A stretch of DNA of 51,020 bases from Paludibacteraceae bacterium (GTDB taxonomy: Bacteria; Bacteroidota; Bacteroidia; Bacteroidales; Paludibacteraceae): assembly GCA_016937795.1 (NCBI GenBank), contig JAFGVV010000023.1:1-51020 (forward strand), given 5' to 3'. Positions 27,737 to 37,072 of the stretch are shown in pieces (within the stretch, counting starts at the first letter, position 1; each line of letters begins with the position of its first letter). The position numbers and the translations under genes are program-made. The notes beneath the pieces were generated by a model. The model was given only the letters and a program-made list of their open reading frames with translations. It did not search any database and had not been told where the DNA came from.

Positions 27737-30700
27737 ATGAACATTCGAATAATCATTATATCTCTGCTCATATCTTTAAGTTGCTTTTTGCATGCGGAAA
27801 CGCTGCTAAAAGAAACTGTTCATCTACAATGGCAGTCGCCACTTTTGTGGCAGGCTCCACAGGGCTCAAAATATGTGCTTAATTTTAATAATGCACTATA
27901 TCCCGATGAAAATAATTTACCTTTTTTTGAGAAGAGAATACCGGTCGAAAAAAATACATCGTACGAAGTAAAAATTGTTTCAGAACAATACGCGGCATTA
28001 ACAGATTCAGAAAAGGCCTTGATGCCCGATATTGATGTGACTGAGAATGTTACGTTTGTAAGCTCAATGCTTACTGCCCGAAATCAAAACTATTTGAATA
28101 TCCAGGTTTTACCTTTTGTTTTTAAAGATGGTGTAGTTCAGAAATTGGTTTCGTTTAGTCTCGATGTAAGCCAATCTGTTGTACCGAAAAAGGCAGCAAA
28201 ATCGTCACGCCATACTTATGCGGAATCATCGGTGCTTGGTAGTGGGAAATTTGTAAAGATAAAAATTGCCAATACAGGTATCTACAAACTAACATACGAA
28301 GACTTGCAATCGATGGGTGTTAGTCCTGCGAATGTTCGGATTTTTGGTTTTGGTGGAAATGTGCTCGATCAGAACTTTCTGAACCCGAAATACGATGACC
28401 TGCCGGAGTTAGCAATACACATGGAAAAAGGAAGTGATGGAGTTTTTAATGCCGGCGACTATGTGCTTTTTTATGCTTACGGTGTTGTAAAGTGGACTTA
28501 TGATAAAACTCGTGGAATGTATGTGCATCAACAAAATCCATATTCCACGCATGGATATTATTTTGTAAGCTCAGATGCAGGTTCAGGGCGCAAAATAACA
28601 GAAAAAGTTGTAGAAATACCTTCATCGGCAAATGTCCAAACAGTTGATGAATTTACCGATTACCAGGTATACGAAAAGGAAGCCTACAGTATAGGTTCTA
28701 CCGGAAAAGAGTTTTACGGTGAATTATTTAATGAAGTAACAAATTATAATTTCTCATTTAACTTCCCCAATATCGTTCGTCAACATCCTATAAAGGTACG
28801 GCTCGATGTAGCTGCATCTTCAGTTTCTCCATCGTCGGTGCCTGCTTCTTCGTTTAGTTTAAGTCTCGACAATGGTCAGACTCGTAACCTATTAGTGGCA
28901 AAACGTACCGAAGGTGACAATTACGAAAAAGCCAAAGCAGCTAATGCAATTTATAATTTTACAGCAAACACTGATCTTTTGAATTTTAATCTTGTATATA
29001 ATAAACCAAACAATACTTCTATAGGTTACTTAAATTATTTGCTTGTTAATGTGCGGCGTAGTTTAAAAATACACGGTGCGGCAATGCGTTTTCAATATCC
29101 CGATAACGCTGATAGTAATGATTATAATCGTTTTAAAATTACATCTCCTGGTGCTAATATGCAGGTTTGGGACATAACCGACCATACCAAAATCAGCAAA
29201 ATACAGACAGAAAGAGCTGATGGAAATCTATATTTTACAGATACAGCATCGCCATTGAAGACTTACCTTGCTATCGATCCCACACAGAGTCAGTCATTTC
29301 CAAAGCCCGAGATTGTAGGTAATGTCGCTAATCAGAATTTGCATGGAATGTCACAGGCAGATATGGTGATTATCACCCATCCCAGGTTTTTAGCACAATC
29401 CGAACGATTGGCGCAGGCTCATCGTGAAATGGATGGACTTACGGTATCTGTTGTTAGTACTGAGCAGGTATACAACGAATTTTCTTCCGGCGCACCCGAT
29501 GCTACAGCATATCGTTGGATGATGAAAATGCTATACGACCGTGCTTTGTTGTCGGGTGTCGATGCCGATATGCCACGTTATCTCTTACTTTTTGGTCGGG
29601 GTACTTTTGATAATCGCAAACTGCTTTCTCTCTCGAGCGAAAATCTTGTGCTTACTTATCAGGCTGATAACTCGTTGACACAAACTTTATCGTATGTGAC
29701 CGACGATTATTTTGGTTTTCTCGACGATAATGAAGGTATGCAAATTCCATCGCATTTGCTCGATATCGGAATTGGTCGCTTACCGGCCCTAACAGTTCAG
29801 GATGCAGATAATATGGTGGATAAAACCATCGAGTATATGAAAAACCCAAAAAAGGGTATCTGGAAAAATCAGTTATGTTTCCTTGCTGACGATGGTGACC
29901 TGGCTTTACATATGAAACAGGCCGATAGTATAGCAAATGTTGTGGGACGAAAGTTTCCTTCTTATCAGGTGAATAAAATCTTTCTCGATGCTTATTTACA
30001 GGAGATATCAGCCAGTGGTCAGTCATATCCACTTGCACGTACCCAGTTGCACGATCTTATACACAACGGGCTGTTCTATCTCAATTATACCGGACATGCG
30101 GGTACAGTAGGGTGGACAAATGAACAGATATTGACGGTGGCCGACGTAAAATCGCTTACAAACAAACAATTGCCACTCTGGGTTGCTGCTACCTGCGATT
30201 TTCTGATGTTCGACGATCGGGTGGTGTCGGCTGGTGAACATGTAGTGCTCAATCCTTACGGAGGTGGTATTGGTATTATGTCGGCCACTCGTCCGGTATA
30301 TGCATCGCAAAACTTTACTATAAACAAGCATTTTACTGAGAATTTATTTAAAAAGATTAATGGCGAACACTATAGAGTGGGAGATGTGATGGCTATGGCG
30401 AAAAACCTGGTTGGAACCGAAATTAATAAATTGTCGTATGTATATGTGGGTGACCCGGCACTAAAAATTACCTTCCCCACAGATTATGATATTATAACTA
30501 CTCATATTAATGAAAATTCCGAGTTTGGCACAGATACTCTCAGAGCAATGTCGGAAGTTTCAGTTAAAGGAATGGTCGCAGGTGAAGATGGCAATATAGT
30601 GAGTGGATTTAATGGTGAAATACAGGTCGTTGTTTACGATAAAATGTTAAGGATATCGACACTGGATAATGAAAAGGAATTTATGGATGCAGATCCGGTG

Positions 30701-31582
30701 AAATATGAAGAGCGTAAGTTTAAATTCAACGACCGCAGTAATAAGCTTTTTTCAGGAAAAGCAAAAGTTGTCGATGGTGAATTTAATTTTACATTTATGT
30801 TGCCAAAGGATCTGAAATACAATTTCGGACGTGGACGAATAAATTATTATGCATTCGATAACAATACAGGTGAAGAAGCTCAGGGTAATTTCGAAAACTT
30901 TGTAGTAGGTGGCACAAACCCGGATATTATGTACGAAACCGAAGGGCCTGAAATGGAATTGTATTTGAATAATGTAAGTTTTGTATCGGGAAGCAAGGTA
31001 AACGAAACACCTTTGTTCATGGCTTATCTAAGCGACGAAAACGGTATAAATCGCGTAGGGAGTGGTATCGGACACGATTTATTGCTCACAATTGATAATG
31101 ATCCGCGTCAGGCTTATGTGCTCAATAATTATTTCGAATCAGCCACTAATACATTTCGGCAGGGAATGGTGAAATATATGTTACCTGAACTGATAGATGG
31201 TAAACATGTACTTTCGTTCAGGGCCTGGGATTTGTTGAATAATTCAACTACCAAAACAATTGAATTTGAGGTGGTAAAAGGACTTACACCACAGATTTTC
31301 TCTGTCACAAATTATCCAAATCCGGTGAAAACACAAACGAAGATTGTTGTCAATCACGACCGACCTGAAACAGTTCTGAGTACAATCGTTGAGATTTTCG
31401 ATTTGGCCGGACGTAAAATTTGGTCGTTCGAACAATCAAATGCTGATGAGGTCCAATGGGATTTGATAGCCGGTGATGGAAGAAAAGTAAAAGCCGGTAT
31501 TTATCTATATCGTGTCACTATTAATACTTTGAATAGTGATACTTATTCTAAAACCAGTAAAATGCTCATTGTTGAACAATAA
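27737..31582 (+). CDS. porU: Type IX secretion system sortase PorU
   Basis: A 1281-residue gingipain-family (C25) cysteine peptidase on the outer surface. It removes the C-terminal sorting signal of type IX cargo and attaches the cargo to the cell surface. I chose the ATG at 27737 because MNIRIIIISLLISLSCFLHAE is a signal peptide; the frame extends 34 codons further upstream without one. The catalytic pair is visible as His787 in NYTGHAG and Cys820 in VAATCDFLMFDD, 33 residues apart, the spacing I recall for the Porphyromonas enzyme. The C-terminus has a type IX sorting-like domain (NYPNPV near 1193, then VEIFDLAGRKIW, then KAGIYLYRV), normally retained in PorU. PorV follows after 80 bases. 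Confidence 0.95.
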   Translation: MNIRIIIISLLISLSCFLHAETLLKETVHLQWQSPLLWQAPQGSKYVLNFNNALYPDENNLPFFEKRIPVEKNTSYEVKIVSEQYAALTDSEKALMPDIDVTENVTFVSSMLTARNQNYLNIQVLPFVFKDGVVQKLVSFSLDVSQSVVPKKAAKSSRHTYAESSVLGSGKFVKIKIANTGIYKLTYEDLQSMGVSPANVRIFGFGGNVLDQNFLNPKYDDLPELAIHMEKGSDGVFNAGDYVLFYAYGVVKWTYDKTRGMYVHQQNPYSTHGYYFVSSDAGSGRKITEKVVEIPSSANVQTVDEFTDYQVYEKEAYSIGSTGKEFYGELFNEVTNYNFSFNFPNIVRQHPIKVRLDVAASSVSPSSVPASSFSLSLDNGQTRNLLVAKRTEGDNYEKAKAANAIYNFTANTDLLNFNLVYNKPNNTSIGYLNYLLVNVRRSLKIHGAAMRFQYPDNADSNDYNRFKITSPGANMQVWDITDHTKISKIQTERADGNLYFTDTASPLKTYLAIDPTQSQSFPKPEIVGNVANQNLHGMSQADMVIITHPRFLAQSERLAQAHREMDGLTVSVVSTEQVYNEFSSGAPDATAYRWMMKMLYDRALLSGVDADMPRYLLLFGRGTFDNRKLLSLSSENLVLTYQADNSLTQTLSYVTDDYFGFLDDNEGMQIPSHLLDIGIGRLPALTVQDADNMVDKTIEYMKNPKKGIWKNQLCFLADDGDLALHMKQADSIANVVGRKFPSYQVNKIFLDAYLQEISASGQSYPLARTQLHDLIHNGLFYLNYTGHAGTVGWTNEQILTVADVKSLTNKQLPLWVAATCDFLMFDDRVVSAGEHVVLNPYGGGIGIMSATRPVYASQNFTINKHFTENLFKKINGEHYRVGDVMAMAKNLVGTEINKLSYVYVGDPALKITFPTDYDIITTHINENSEFGTDTLRAMSEVSVKGMVAGEDGNIVSGFNGEIQVVVYDKMLRISTLDNEKEFMDADPVKYEERKFKFNDRSNKLFSGKAKVVDGEFNFTFMLPKDLKYNFGRGRINYYAFDNNTGEEAQGNFENFVVGGTNPDIMYETEGPEMELYLNNVSFVSGSKVNETPLFMAYLSDENGINRVGSGIGHDLLLTIDNDPRQAYVLNNYFESATNTFRQGMVKYMLPELIDGKHVLSFRAWDLLNNSTTKTIEFEVVKGLTPQIFSVTNYPNPVKTQTKIVVNHDRPETVLSTIVEIFDLAGRKIWSFEQSNADEVQWDLIAGDGRKVKAGIYLYRVTINTLNSDTYSKTSKMLIVEQ

Positions 31583-31662
31583 AATTTAAAAATTTCGTTA
31601 TTTACATTAAGCTCTCACATAAAAGTTGTAATATTGCAAGCTAAAAAATTATTAAATCTCTA

Positions 31663-32772
31663 ATGAAGAAAAGTATTATATTTTTAATGACACTTATGTC
31701 AGTTGGCATGTTTGTAAATGCTCAAGAACCTACGTCAAACCCTATTTTTACAGCAGTTCCTTCTTTGTCGATTACGCCTGATGCACGTGCCGGTGGTATG
31801 GGAGACTTGGGTGCCGCGACCTCTCCAGATGTGTTTTCGCAATACTGGAATCCTGCTAAATATGTGTTCCTCGAAAGTCAGGCTGGTGTCTCGCTTTCAT
31901 ATACTCCCTGGTTACGACAACTTGTTTCTGATATCGACCTAGCTTATGTGTCTGGTTATTATAAGTTCGACGACCGTCAATCGGTTAGTGCTTCACTACG
32001 CTATTTTTCGCTTGGTGACATTGCGCTGACAAATCAGCTTGGTGATTTTTTGACTACTGCTACTCCCAACGAACTTGCTGTGGATGTGGCTTATTCGCGT
32101 ATGTTGTCAGAGTTTTTCTCGGCTTCAGTAGCCATGCGTTTTATATATTCTGACTTAAGTAATGGCTTTGCTCAGGATATGTATCCCGGTATGTCGGTTG
32201 CTGCCGATGTGGCAGGTTATTATCGTCGTCCAATTAGTCTGAGCACTGGTGAAGGTAATCTGGCTTTTGGTTTGAATATTTCTAATCTCGGAGCTAAAAT
32301 TTCCTACGACGAAAATGTAACCAGTAGCTTTATTCCCACAAATATGCGATTTGGTACTTCATTTCTTTATCCAATCGACGATTATCAAAGCATTTCGTTC
32401 AGTGCCGATTTAAATAAACTGCTAGTGCCAACACCTGATGCAACTACCGATTTCAATAAAATAAGTATGCTTTCCGGTGTGTTTATGTCGTTTGGTGATG
32501 CTTCTGCTGAAGAGGAATTGCGTGAAATTATGTGGTCGGTTGGTGCTGAATATGCTTACAATAAACAGTTTTTTGTGCGTGCAGGTTATTTTCACGAAAA
32601 CCAATATAAAGGGAATCGTCAGTATTTTACTGCTGGAGCTGGTTTTAAGCTGAATGTATTTCAGATTGATGCTGGTTATGTAATATCAACTGCTCAAACT
32701 AACCCACTCGATCAGACTTTGCGTTTGTCACTTTCTTTCGACCTGTTTGGACTTAGCAACCTGATGAAGTAA
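31663..32772 (+). CDS. porV: Type IX secretion system outer-membrane protein PorV
   Basis: A 369-residue outer-membrane beta-barrel of the FadL-like class, also called LptO. In the type IX system PorV collects cargo from the Sov translocon and hands it to PorU on the cell surface. The signal peptide (MKKSIIFLMTLMSVGMFVNAQ) is followed by the PorV signature VPSLSITPDARAGGMGDLGAA near residues 32-53 and YWNPAKYVF near 66. Alternating beta strands lead to a last strand ending LSFDLFGLSNLMK. A near-consensus -7 element, TAATATTG at 31629-31636, could give separate expression. A terminator follows. Confidence 0.95.
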   Translation: MKKSIIFLMTLMSVGMFVNAQEPTSNPIFTAVPSLSITPDARAGGMGDLGAATSPDVFSQYWNPAKYVFLESQAGVSLSYTPWLRQLVSDIDLAYVSGYYKFDDRQSVSASLRYFSLGDIALTNQLGDFLTTATPNELAVDVAYSRMLSEFFSASVAMRFIYSDLSNGFAQDMYPGMSVAADVAGYYRRPISLSTGEGNLAFGLNISNLGAKISYDENVTSSFIPTNMRFGTSFLYPIDDYQSISFSADLNKLLVPTPDATTDFNKISMLSGVFMSFGDASAEEELREIMWSVGAEYAYNKQFFVRAGYFHENQYKGNRQYFTAGAGFKLNVFQIDAGYVISTAQTNPLDQTLRLSLSFDLFGLSNLMK

Positions 32773-32796
32773 AAAAGTCCTTTAAACATAAATCAT

Positions 32797-32836
32797 AAAA
32801 CGGTTGTTATTCCAATGTGAATTGCAGCCGTTTTTT
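32797..32836 (+). terminator. Intrinsic terminator after porV
   Basis: AAAACGGTTG (32797-32806) pairs with CAGCCGTTTT (32825-32834) with one G-U pair, followed by further T. It lies 25 bases past the porV stop codon. Confidence 0.75.
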
Positions 32837-32850
32837 AGTTTAGTATGTTG

Positions 32851-32913
32851 TTGGTTGATTGGTTAACTGGTTAGTTAGTTAATCAGCTGATTAGTTAATT
32901 GGTTGATTGGTTT
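32851..32913. repeat. GGTT/GATT/AGTT simple repeat upstream of ispF
   Basis: About 60 bases are built of TTGGTTGATT-, TTAGTT- and TTAATTGG-like units. A 14-base stretch, TGATTAGTTAATTG (32888-32901), is found as an exact reverse complement at 33603-33616 on the other side of ispF. Confidence 0.8.
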
Positions 32914-32982
32914 AGAAGTTGCATTAAATTATTTTTTTTTTATTATTGACTAACAGATTAATTGTAAATATAAATATCGAAT

Positions 32983-33465
32983 ATGAGTCCTTTTAGAGTT
33001 GGTTTTGGATATGATGTGCATGTGTTTGCCGCAAATCGTGAATTGTGGTTGGGTGGTATCAAAATTGAACATAATGAAGGTTTACTGGGCCATTCGGATG
33101 CCGATGTGCTTATTCATGCCCTTTGCGATGCGATACTTGGTGCTGCTGCTTTGCGCGATATTGGTTATCATTTTCCCGATACTGCGGGTGAATACAAAAA
33201 TATCGACAGTAAAATTCTGTTGGTTCGTACAATGGAACTTTTGCGAAATGCCGGTTATGAGTTTGGAAATGCTGATTGTACAGTTGCTGCCGAAGCGCCG
33301 AAGCTTAATCCGCATATACCCAAAATGCAGGAAACATTAGCCGGAGTTATGCAGGTAAGTCCTGATACCATTTCAATTAAAGCAACAACTTCTGAGAAAG
33401 TGGGTTTTGTTGGTCGTAAAGAAGGAATGGCGGCTTATGCAACCGTTTTGATTTATAGGAGGTGA
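32983..33465 (+). CDS. ispF: 2-C-methyl-D-erythritol 2,4-cyclodiphosphate synthase
   Basis: A 160-residue trimeric zinc enzyme that cyclises CDP-methylerythritol 2-phosphate, the product of IspE, in the MEP isoprenoid pathway. The N-terminal GFGYDVHVF supplies the zinc ligands Asp and His. GLLGHSDADVLIHALCDAILGA (about 33-54) is the family hallmark with the third ligand. DIGYHFPDT near 58 and the C-terminal SIKATTSEKVGFVGRKEGMAAYA are typical. Length and start are standard. It follows porU and porV, as I recall from Porphyromonas. The gene is flanked on both sides by simple repeats in opposite orientation. Confidence 0.96.
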   Translation: MSPFRVGFGYDVHVFAANRELWLGGIKIEHNEGLLGHSDADVLIHALCDAILGAAALRDIGYHFPDTAGEYKNIDSKILLVRTMELLRNAGYEFGNADCTVAAEAPKLNPHIPKMQETLAGVMQVSPDTISIKATTSEKVGFVGRKEGMAAYATVLIYRR

Positions 33466-33695
33466 ATGAGGAGACAAGTAAACAAGAAACAAGGAGACTT
33501 GAATGATTGTGAATATGCAAGCAATATATTTGTTTAACCTGTTTGTTGATTATTCTTTATAGCCAATTCAGCATATAATCTTTCTTCTTTTTACTAATCA
33601 ATCAATTAACTAATCAACTATTCAACTAATTAACTAATCAACCATTCATATAGAGAACGCTTATTTACAGATAAATGAATTCTATCTAAAAAAGT
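33466..33695. other. ispF-peroxiredoxin spacer with simple repeats
   Basis: This stretch holds no gene. Just after ispF is a run of ACAAG-like units (33473-33500). At 33593-33648 is a run of ACTAATCA/ATTAACTA units, the reverse-complement counterpart of the run at 32851-32913. The peroxiredoxin promoter begins at 33696. Confidence 0.65.
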
Positions 33696-33726
33696 TTTGA
33701 TTACAAATGTATACTGAGTATTTTTG
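33696..33726 (+). promoter_or_regulatory. Promoter of the peroxiredoxin gene
   Basis: TTTG (33696-33699), a 19-base spacer and TATTTTTG (33719-33726) make a complete match to the Bacteroidota -33/-7 promoter, the best in this window. It implies a leader of about 35 bases. Confidence 0.75.
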
Positions 33727-33768
33727 CAGTGTGAAATTATTAATTAATCAATCAAACTCATAAATTAT

Positions 33769-34401
33769 ATGTCAGTATTAGTAGGAAAACAAGCACCGGC
33801 TTTCAATACCAAAGCTGTAGTTAATGGTTCAGAAATTGTAGAAAATTTTTCGTTGAAACAATACGAAGGTGAAAAATATGTGGTATTCTTCTTTTATCCA
33901 GCCGACTTTACTTTTGTGTGCCCCACAGAGTTGATCGCATTCCAGGATAAAATGCAGGAATTTGAATCGCGCAATGTAGCTGTTGTAGGTGCATCAACCG
34001 ACTCGGAATTTTCGCACTGGAAATGGCTTCAAACTCCACAAAATCAGGGTGGTATTCAGGGTGTAAAATATCCGATTATTGTGGATCAGACACTTCATAT
34101 TTCACGTGCATACGATGTGCTTGCTGGTGAAGAGGTGTACGACGAAGAAGGAAATGTACAGTTTGTAGGCGATGCAAAAGCTTATCGCGGCCTTTTCCTG
34201 ATTGACAAATCGGGTGTGGTTCGTCATCAGGTTGTAAACGATATGCCACTCGGACGTAGTGTAGAAGAAGTGATTCGTCTGATAGATGCGCTTCAGTTTA
34301 CCGAAGAATATGGCGAAGTTTGCCCGGCCAACTGGAAGAAAGGTGATAAAGCGCTTAAAGCCACACAAGAAGGAATTTCTAGCTATCTCTCTGAAAAATA
34401 A
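33769..34401 (+). CDS. 2-Cys peroxiredoxin (AhpC/Prx1 type)
   Basis: A 210-residue cytoplasmic thiol peroxidase that reduces hydrogen peroxide and alkyl hydroperoxides. The peroxidatic Cys is C51 in DFTFVCPTEL and the resolving Cys is C185 in YGEVCPANW, as in typical 2-Cys enzymes. No ahpF reductase gene is next to it, so it may be recycled by thioredoxin or by an AhpF encoded elsewhere. The GEVCPANW form and the length are closer to the Prx1-like branch than to enteric AhpC (187 residues). A perfect promoter and a strong terminator enclose the gene, so it is expressed alone. Confidence 0.94.
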   Translation: MSVLVGKQAPAFNTKAVVNGSEIVENFSLKQYEGEKYVVFFFYPADFTFVCPTELIAFQDKMQEFESRNVAVVGASTDSEFSHWKWLQTPQNQGGIQGVKYPIIVDQTLHISRAYDVLAGEEVYDEEGNVQFVGDAKAYRGLFLIDKSGVVRHQVVNDMPLGRSVEEVIRLIDALQFTEEYGEVCPANWKKGDKALKATQEGISSYLSEK

Positions 34402-34430
34402 TAAATTTAGAAATTTATTATATCTGTTTC

Positions 34431-34464
34431 AAAAGCCTGCCTGTCACACGGGGCAGGCTTTTTT
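34431..34464 (+). terminator. Intrinsic terminator after the peroxiredoxin gene
   Basis: An 11-bp perfect stem, AAAAGCCTGCC (34431-34441) with GGCAGGCTTTT (34452-34462), has a 10-base loop and further T beyond. Confidence 0.92.
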
Positions 34465-34576
34465 GTGTTATTACTGATATTACTTTTTCGGTATTTATTT
34501 TACATTAATTGGATATTATGTGTATTTTTACAGTTCGAAATGTAAATTAGTTTATCTGAATTTGTAAATTGAAATT

Positions 34577-37027
34577 ATGAAAATGACTTTTCTCATCAAA
34601 AAATTGAAATTTAGTGTTTTACTATGTTTGTTTGTGAGTCTAGGTGCAAATGCTCAGTCAATTGCCGATTCGTTGGCTGTGAATAGTAAGCAGAAGATTA
34701 ATAGTTCTTTTTTTCGCGAACGCTATTTGCTGAACGATGCTGTGCATTATTTCGATAATCTGAACGATTTTATTACTTACCAGTCTGAAACTACCGGGAG
34801 TTTTAATACGCCCGACCAGCTGATATTTTCGATTTCCGGAAATTCTCATAAATGGAACAAGTACTATCTCGATGGTTTCAGACTTGATAGTCGTTTTTTT
34901 GCCGGCTCTACTTTTTTTATACCCGATCTTTATTCGCAAAATCTGAGTGTCGATTATTTTAATTCTACAGTTTCATATAAATCAGAGGATTATATTCCGA
35001 ATTCAGTTTCGCTGAATTATAATGTGGGTGGTTTGGGAGGTATATCGCCCGGAACAAATGCCCTGATAAACCTTTATCATCCATCGGCTTCCGAACGTTT
35101 GTATCGCCCGATTGAGCATCGTAATAAGATGAAAGGCGCAGGAACGTTTGCGCTGAATTGTGCTCTTCCTGTAAATGGAAAAAACTATCAGCAGCAGCTT
35201 TATGCTACTTTTGGTACGCGAATGCTGACTGACTTCGACGAAACAGGAATAAGTGAGTTTTACCCTGAGAATTTTTATAAAATGCAATTGTCAGGGCAGT
35301 TGCCTTTCAAGTCGGGTCGTTTGTTCGATAAAACATCTTACCTTCTGAATCTCTCGGGTCGCGATAATCTTTATAATGAACTTTATTATTCGAAAGCAGA
35401 ATCAGCTGCGCACCAAGCGCTTGGATTTTCGGTTTACGGAACGAAACAACAAAAAAACTTACAGCTTACTACCGGACTCACGTTTGCTTACAACCAACTG
35501 AAACATGCTGATCTGAATTTCAGTCGCAATATCATTGATCAGGATGGCGAGGCTTTCGAGCCCTGGTATCCTGATGGAGTTGGCTTGGAATTATCGCATG
35601 CTTTGAATTACGAAAGGAAGTTTTCGGAAAACCTGAAAATGTATTTCGATGGGTATAATTCATTGTTGCAATTTGGTCCTGAGAATCAACAGTTTTCGAA
35701 TCCCGTTTTTGCGCGTAATGTAAATCTGCCTTACAGATCGTTGTATGTGTACGACTGGACCGCAAAATCGTTTGCTGCAGGTTTATTGGAAAATACACTG
35801 GGGCTAAGTTTTGAAAAGAGCTTATCTTCGAAACTGAATTTCGCTGCGCAGGCCGATGTGACTTTCGATGCCATGATAGTTGAAAATAAATCGCGCATAA
35901 ATCCCAACTGGCAGGCCAAAGCAAGTTTGCAGTTTCGTCCGGCAGCATGGTTTTATGCCGAAATGAACGTAGCCCGAAACAGGATTTCATATAACGCTGA
36001 TGATGTGCGTTATCTTTCGGACGATTATATGAATGCCGGGATTTATTACTGGCAGGATCATAATCAGGATTCGAAATTTCAGACCGGCGAAAAGTCTGAT
36101 CTGTTCAGTACTTCAGGTGGAAAATACCGCTCGGTAGCTTCGGGGCTGAAACAACCTTCGTATTTTGTGTTCGATATTCCGTTTCATTTTTTACTTGGGC
36201 GTCATACAATTTCTTTTTTACAATCCTATCGGAAGTATAATCACAATCTGACTACAGGTTTTGATAAAGCCGCAAGCGAATACGGATATTTTGTAAATCA
36301 GGGCGATAAAGATATCTATTTTATGAATAACGGAGCCAAAAATTATGTACTTGGTTATTATCCTGATGCGTATATGAAAACTGCTGAAGGATCGGGATTT
36401 CTGACAAGTTCGCCATATTATATTTCGTCGGTTGTGAAGTACAGTTATACTACCGAAAAGTTTTTGCTTTCGCTTTCGTGGACTTCGTACCTTATGGCTG
36501 GTATTTCTACTTTGGGCAATGGACCACTTCACAACAATCTGGGAGTGTATTCTGAAAGTACTGCTAATCCGAACATCGATTATAAACTTATAGGGCGACT
36601 CGATCAGGAAAGAGCTTATGTGGCCAGAATCCATGCAACTTACAAGTTGAACAGGAATTTAAATTTTTCGGTGACAGCCAAGTTTAAGGACGGTCAGCCT
36701 TTTGCTAATTTCGAAACCATGACGATGACCGATGCCGCCGGAAACAATCAGATGGCTATCTGGGCTAAACGTACAAAAGGTATAAATCCTTATAACGGAG
36801 ATTTTGGTAGCCGTGAAGATTCATTTTTTAATGTCGATCTGCGTACTGTCTATTCAGGAAAACTAGGCGGGCAAAATTTTGAGCTGAGTTTGCTTATGTA
36901 TAATTTATACGATTTTGGAACCGAGCTGACTGAATATACTTTTCAACCCGATGATACCGGAAAACGTTATCCGCTTTCGATGAATATTCCGCGTGGATTG
37001 ATTGTGGGAGCGAAGATATATTTTTGA
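34577..37027 (+). CDS. TonB-dependent-receptor-like outer-membrane barrel, no N-terminal extension
   Basis: An 816-residue outer-membrane protein. The signal peptide (FSVLLCLFVSLGANAQ) ends near residue 27. A short plug-like region follows (about 50-150, with QLIFSISGNSHKWNKYYLDGFRLD and NVGGLGGISPGTNALINLYHP). A large barrel of alternating strands then ends in RGLIVGAKIYF with the typical terminal Phe. Unlike the receptor at 20634 it has no carboxypeptidase-like domain, no obvious TonB box, and a plug that lacks several usual landmarks. No lipoprotein partner is next to it. The comM gene follows after 45 bases without a terminator, so they may share a transcript. Substrate unknown; it may be a receptor or a plug-containing channel. 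Confidence 0.75.
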   Translation: MKMTFLIKKLKFSVLLCLFVSLGANAQSIADSLAVNSKQKINSSFFRERYLLNDAVHYFDNLNDFITYQSETTGSFNTPDQLIFSISGNSHKWNKYYLDGFRLDSRFFAGSTFFIPDLYSQNLSVDYFNSTVSYKSEDYIPNSVSLNYNVGGLGGISPGTNALINLYHPSASERLYRPIEHRNKMKGAGTFALNCALPVNGKNYQQQLYATFGTRMLTDFDETGISEFYPENFYKMQLSGQLPFKSGRLFDKTSYLLNLSGRDNLYNELYYSKAESAAHQALGFSVYGTKQQKNLQLTTGLTFAYNQLKHADLNFSRNIIDQDGEAFEPWYPDGVGLELSHALNYERKFSENLKMYFDGYNSLLQFGPENQQFSNPVFARNVNLPYRSLYVYDWTAKSFAAGLLENTLGLSFEKSLSSKLNFAAQADVTFDAMIVENKSRINPNWQAKASLQFRPAAWFYAEMNVARNRISYNADDVRYLSDDYMNAGIYYWQDHNQDSKFQTGEKSDLFSTSGGKYRSVASGLKQPSYFVFDIPFHFLLGRHTISFLQSYRKYNHNLTTGFDKAASEYGYFVNQGDKDIYFMNNGAKNYVLGYYPDAYMKTAEGSGFLTSSPYYISSVVKYSYTTEKFLLSLSWTSYLMAGISTLGNGPLHNNLGVYSESTANPNIDYKLIGRLDQERAYVARIHATYKLNRNLNFSVTAKFKDGQPFANFETMTMTDAAGNNQMAIWAKRTKGINPYNGDFGSREDSFFNVDLRTVYSGKLGGQNFELSLLMYNLYDFGTELTEYTFQPDDTGKRYPLSMNIPRGLIVGAKIYF

Positions 37028-37072
37028 TTTCGAAACAATAGCAAAATTATAAAGTTATAAAACCTCAAATCT

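Noticed and set aside
33732..33750. TGTGAAATTATTAATTA as a redox-regulator site at the peroxiredoxin promoter
   Set aside because: No symmetrical second half is present, so it cannot be told from AT-rich background.
35532..35990. 152-codon minus-strand frame inside the outer-membrane barrel gene
   Set aside because: Antisense shadow of a coding frame with signal peptide and beta-strand pattern. It shows no motif.
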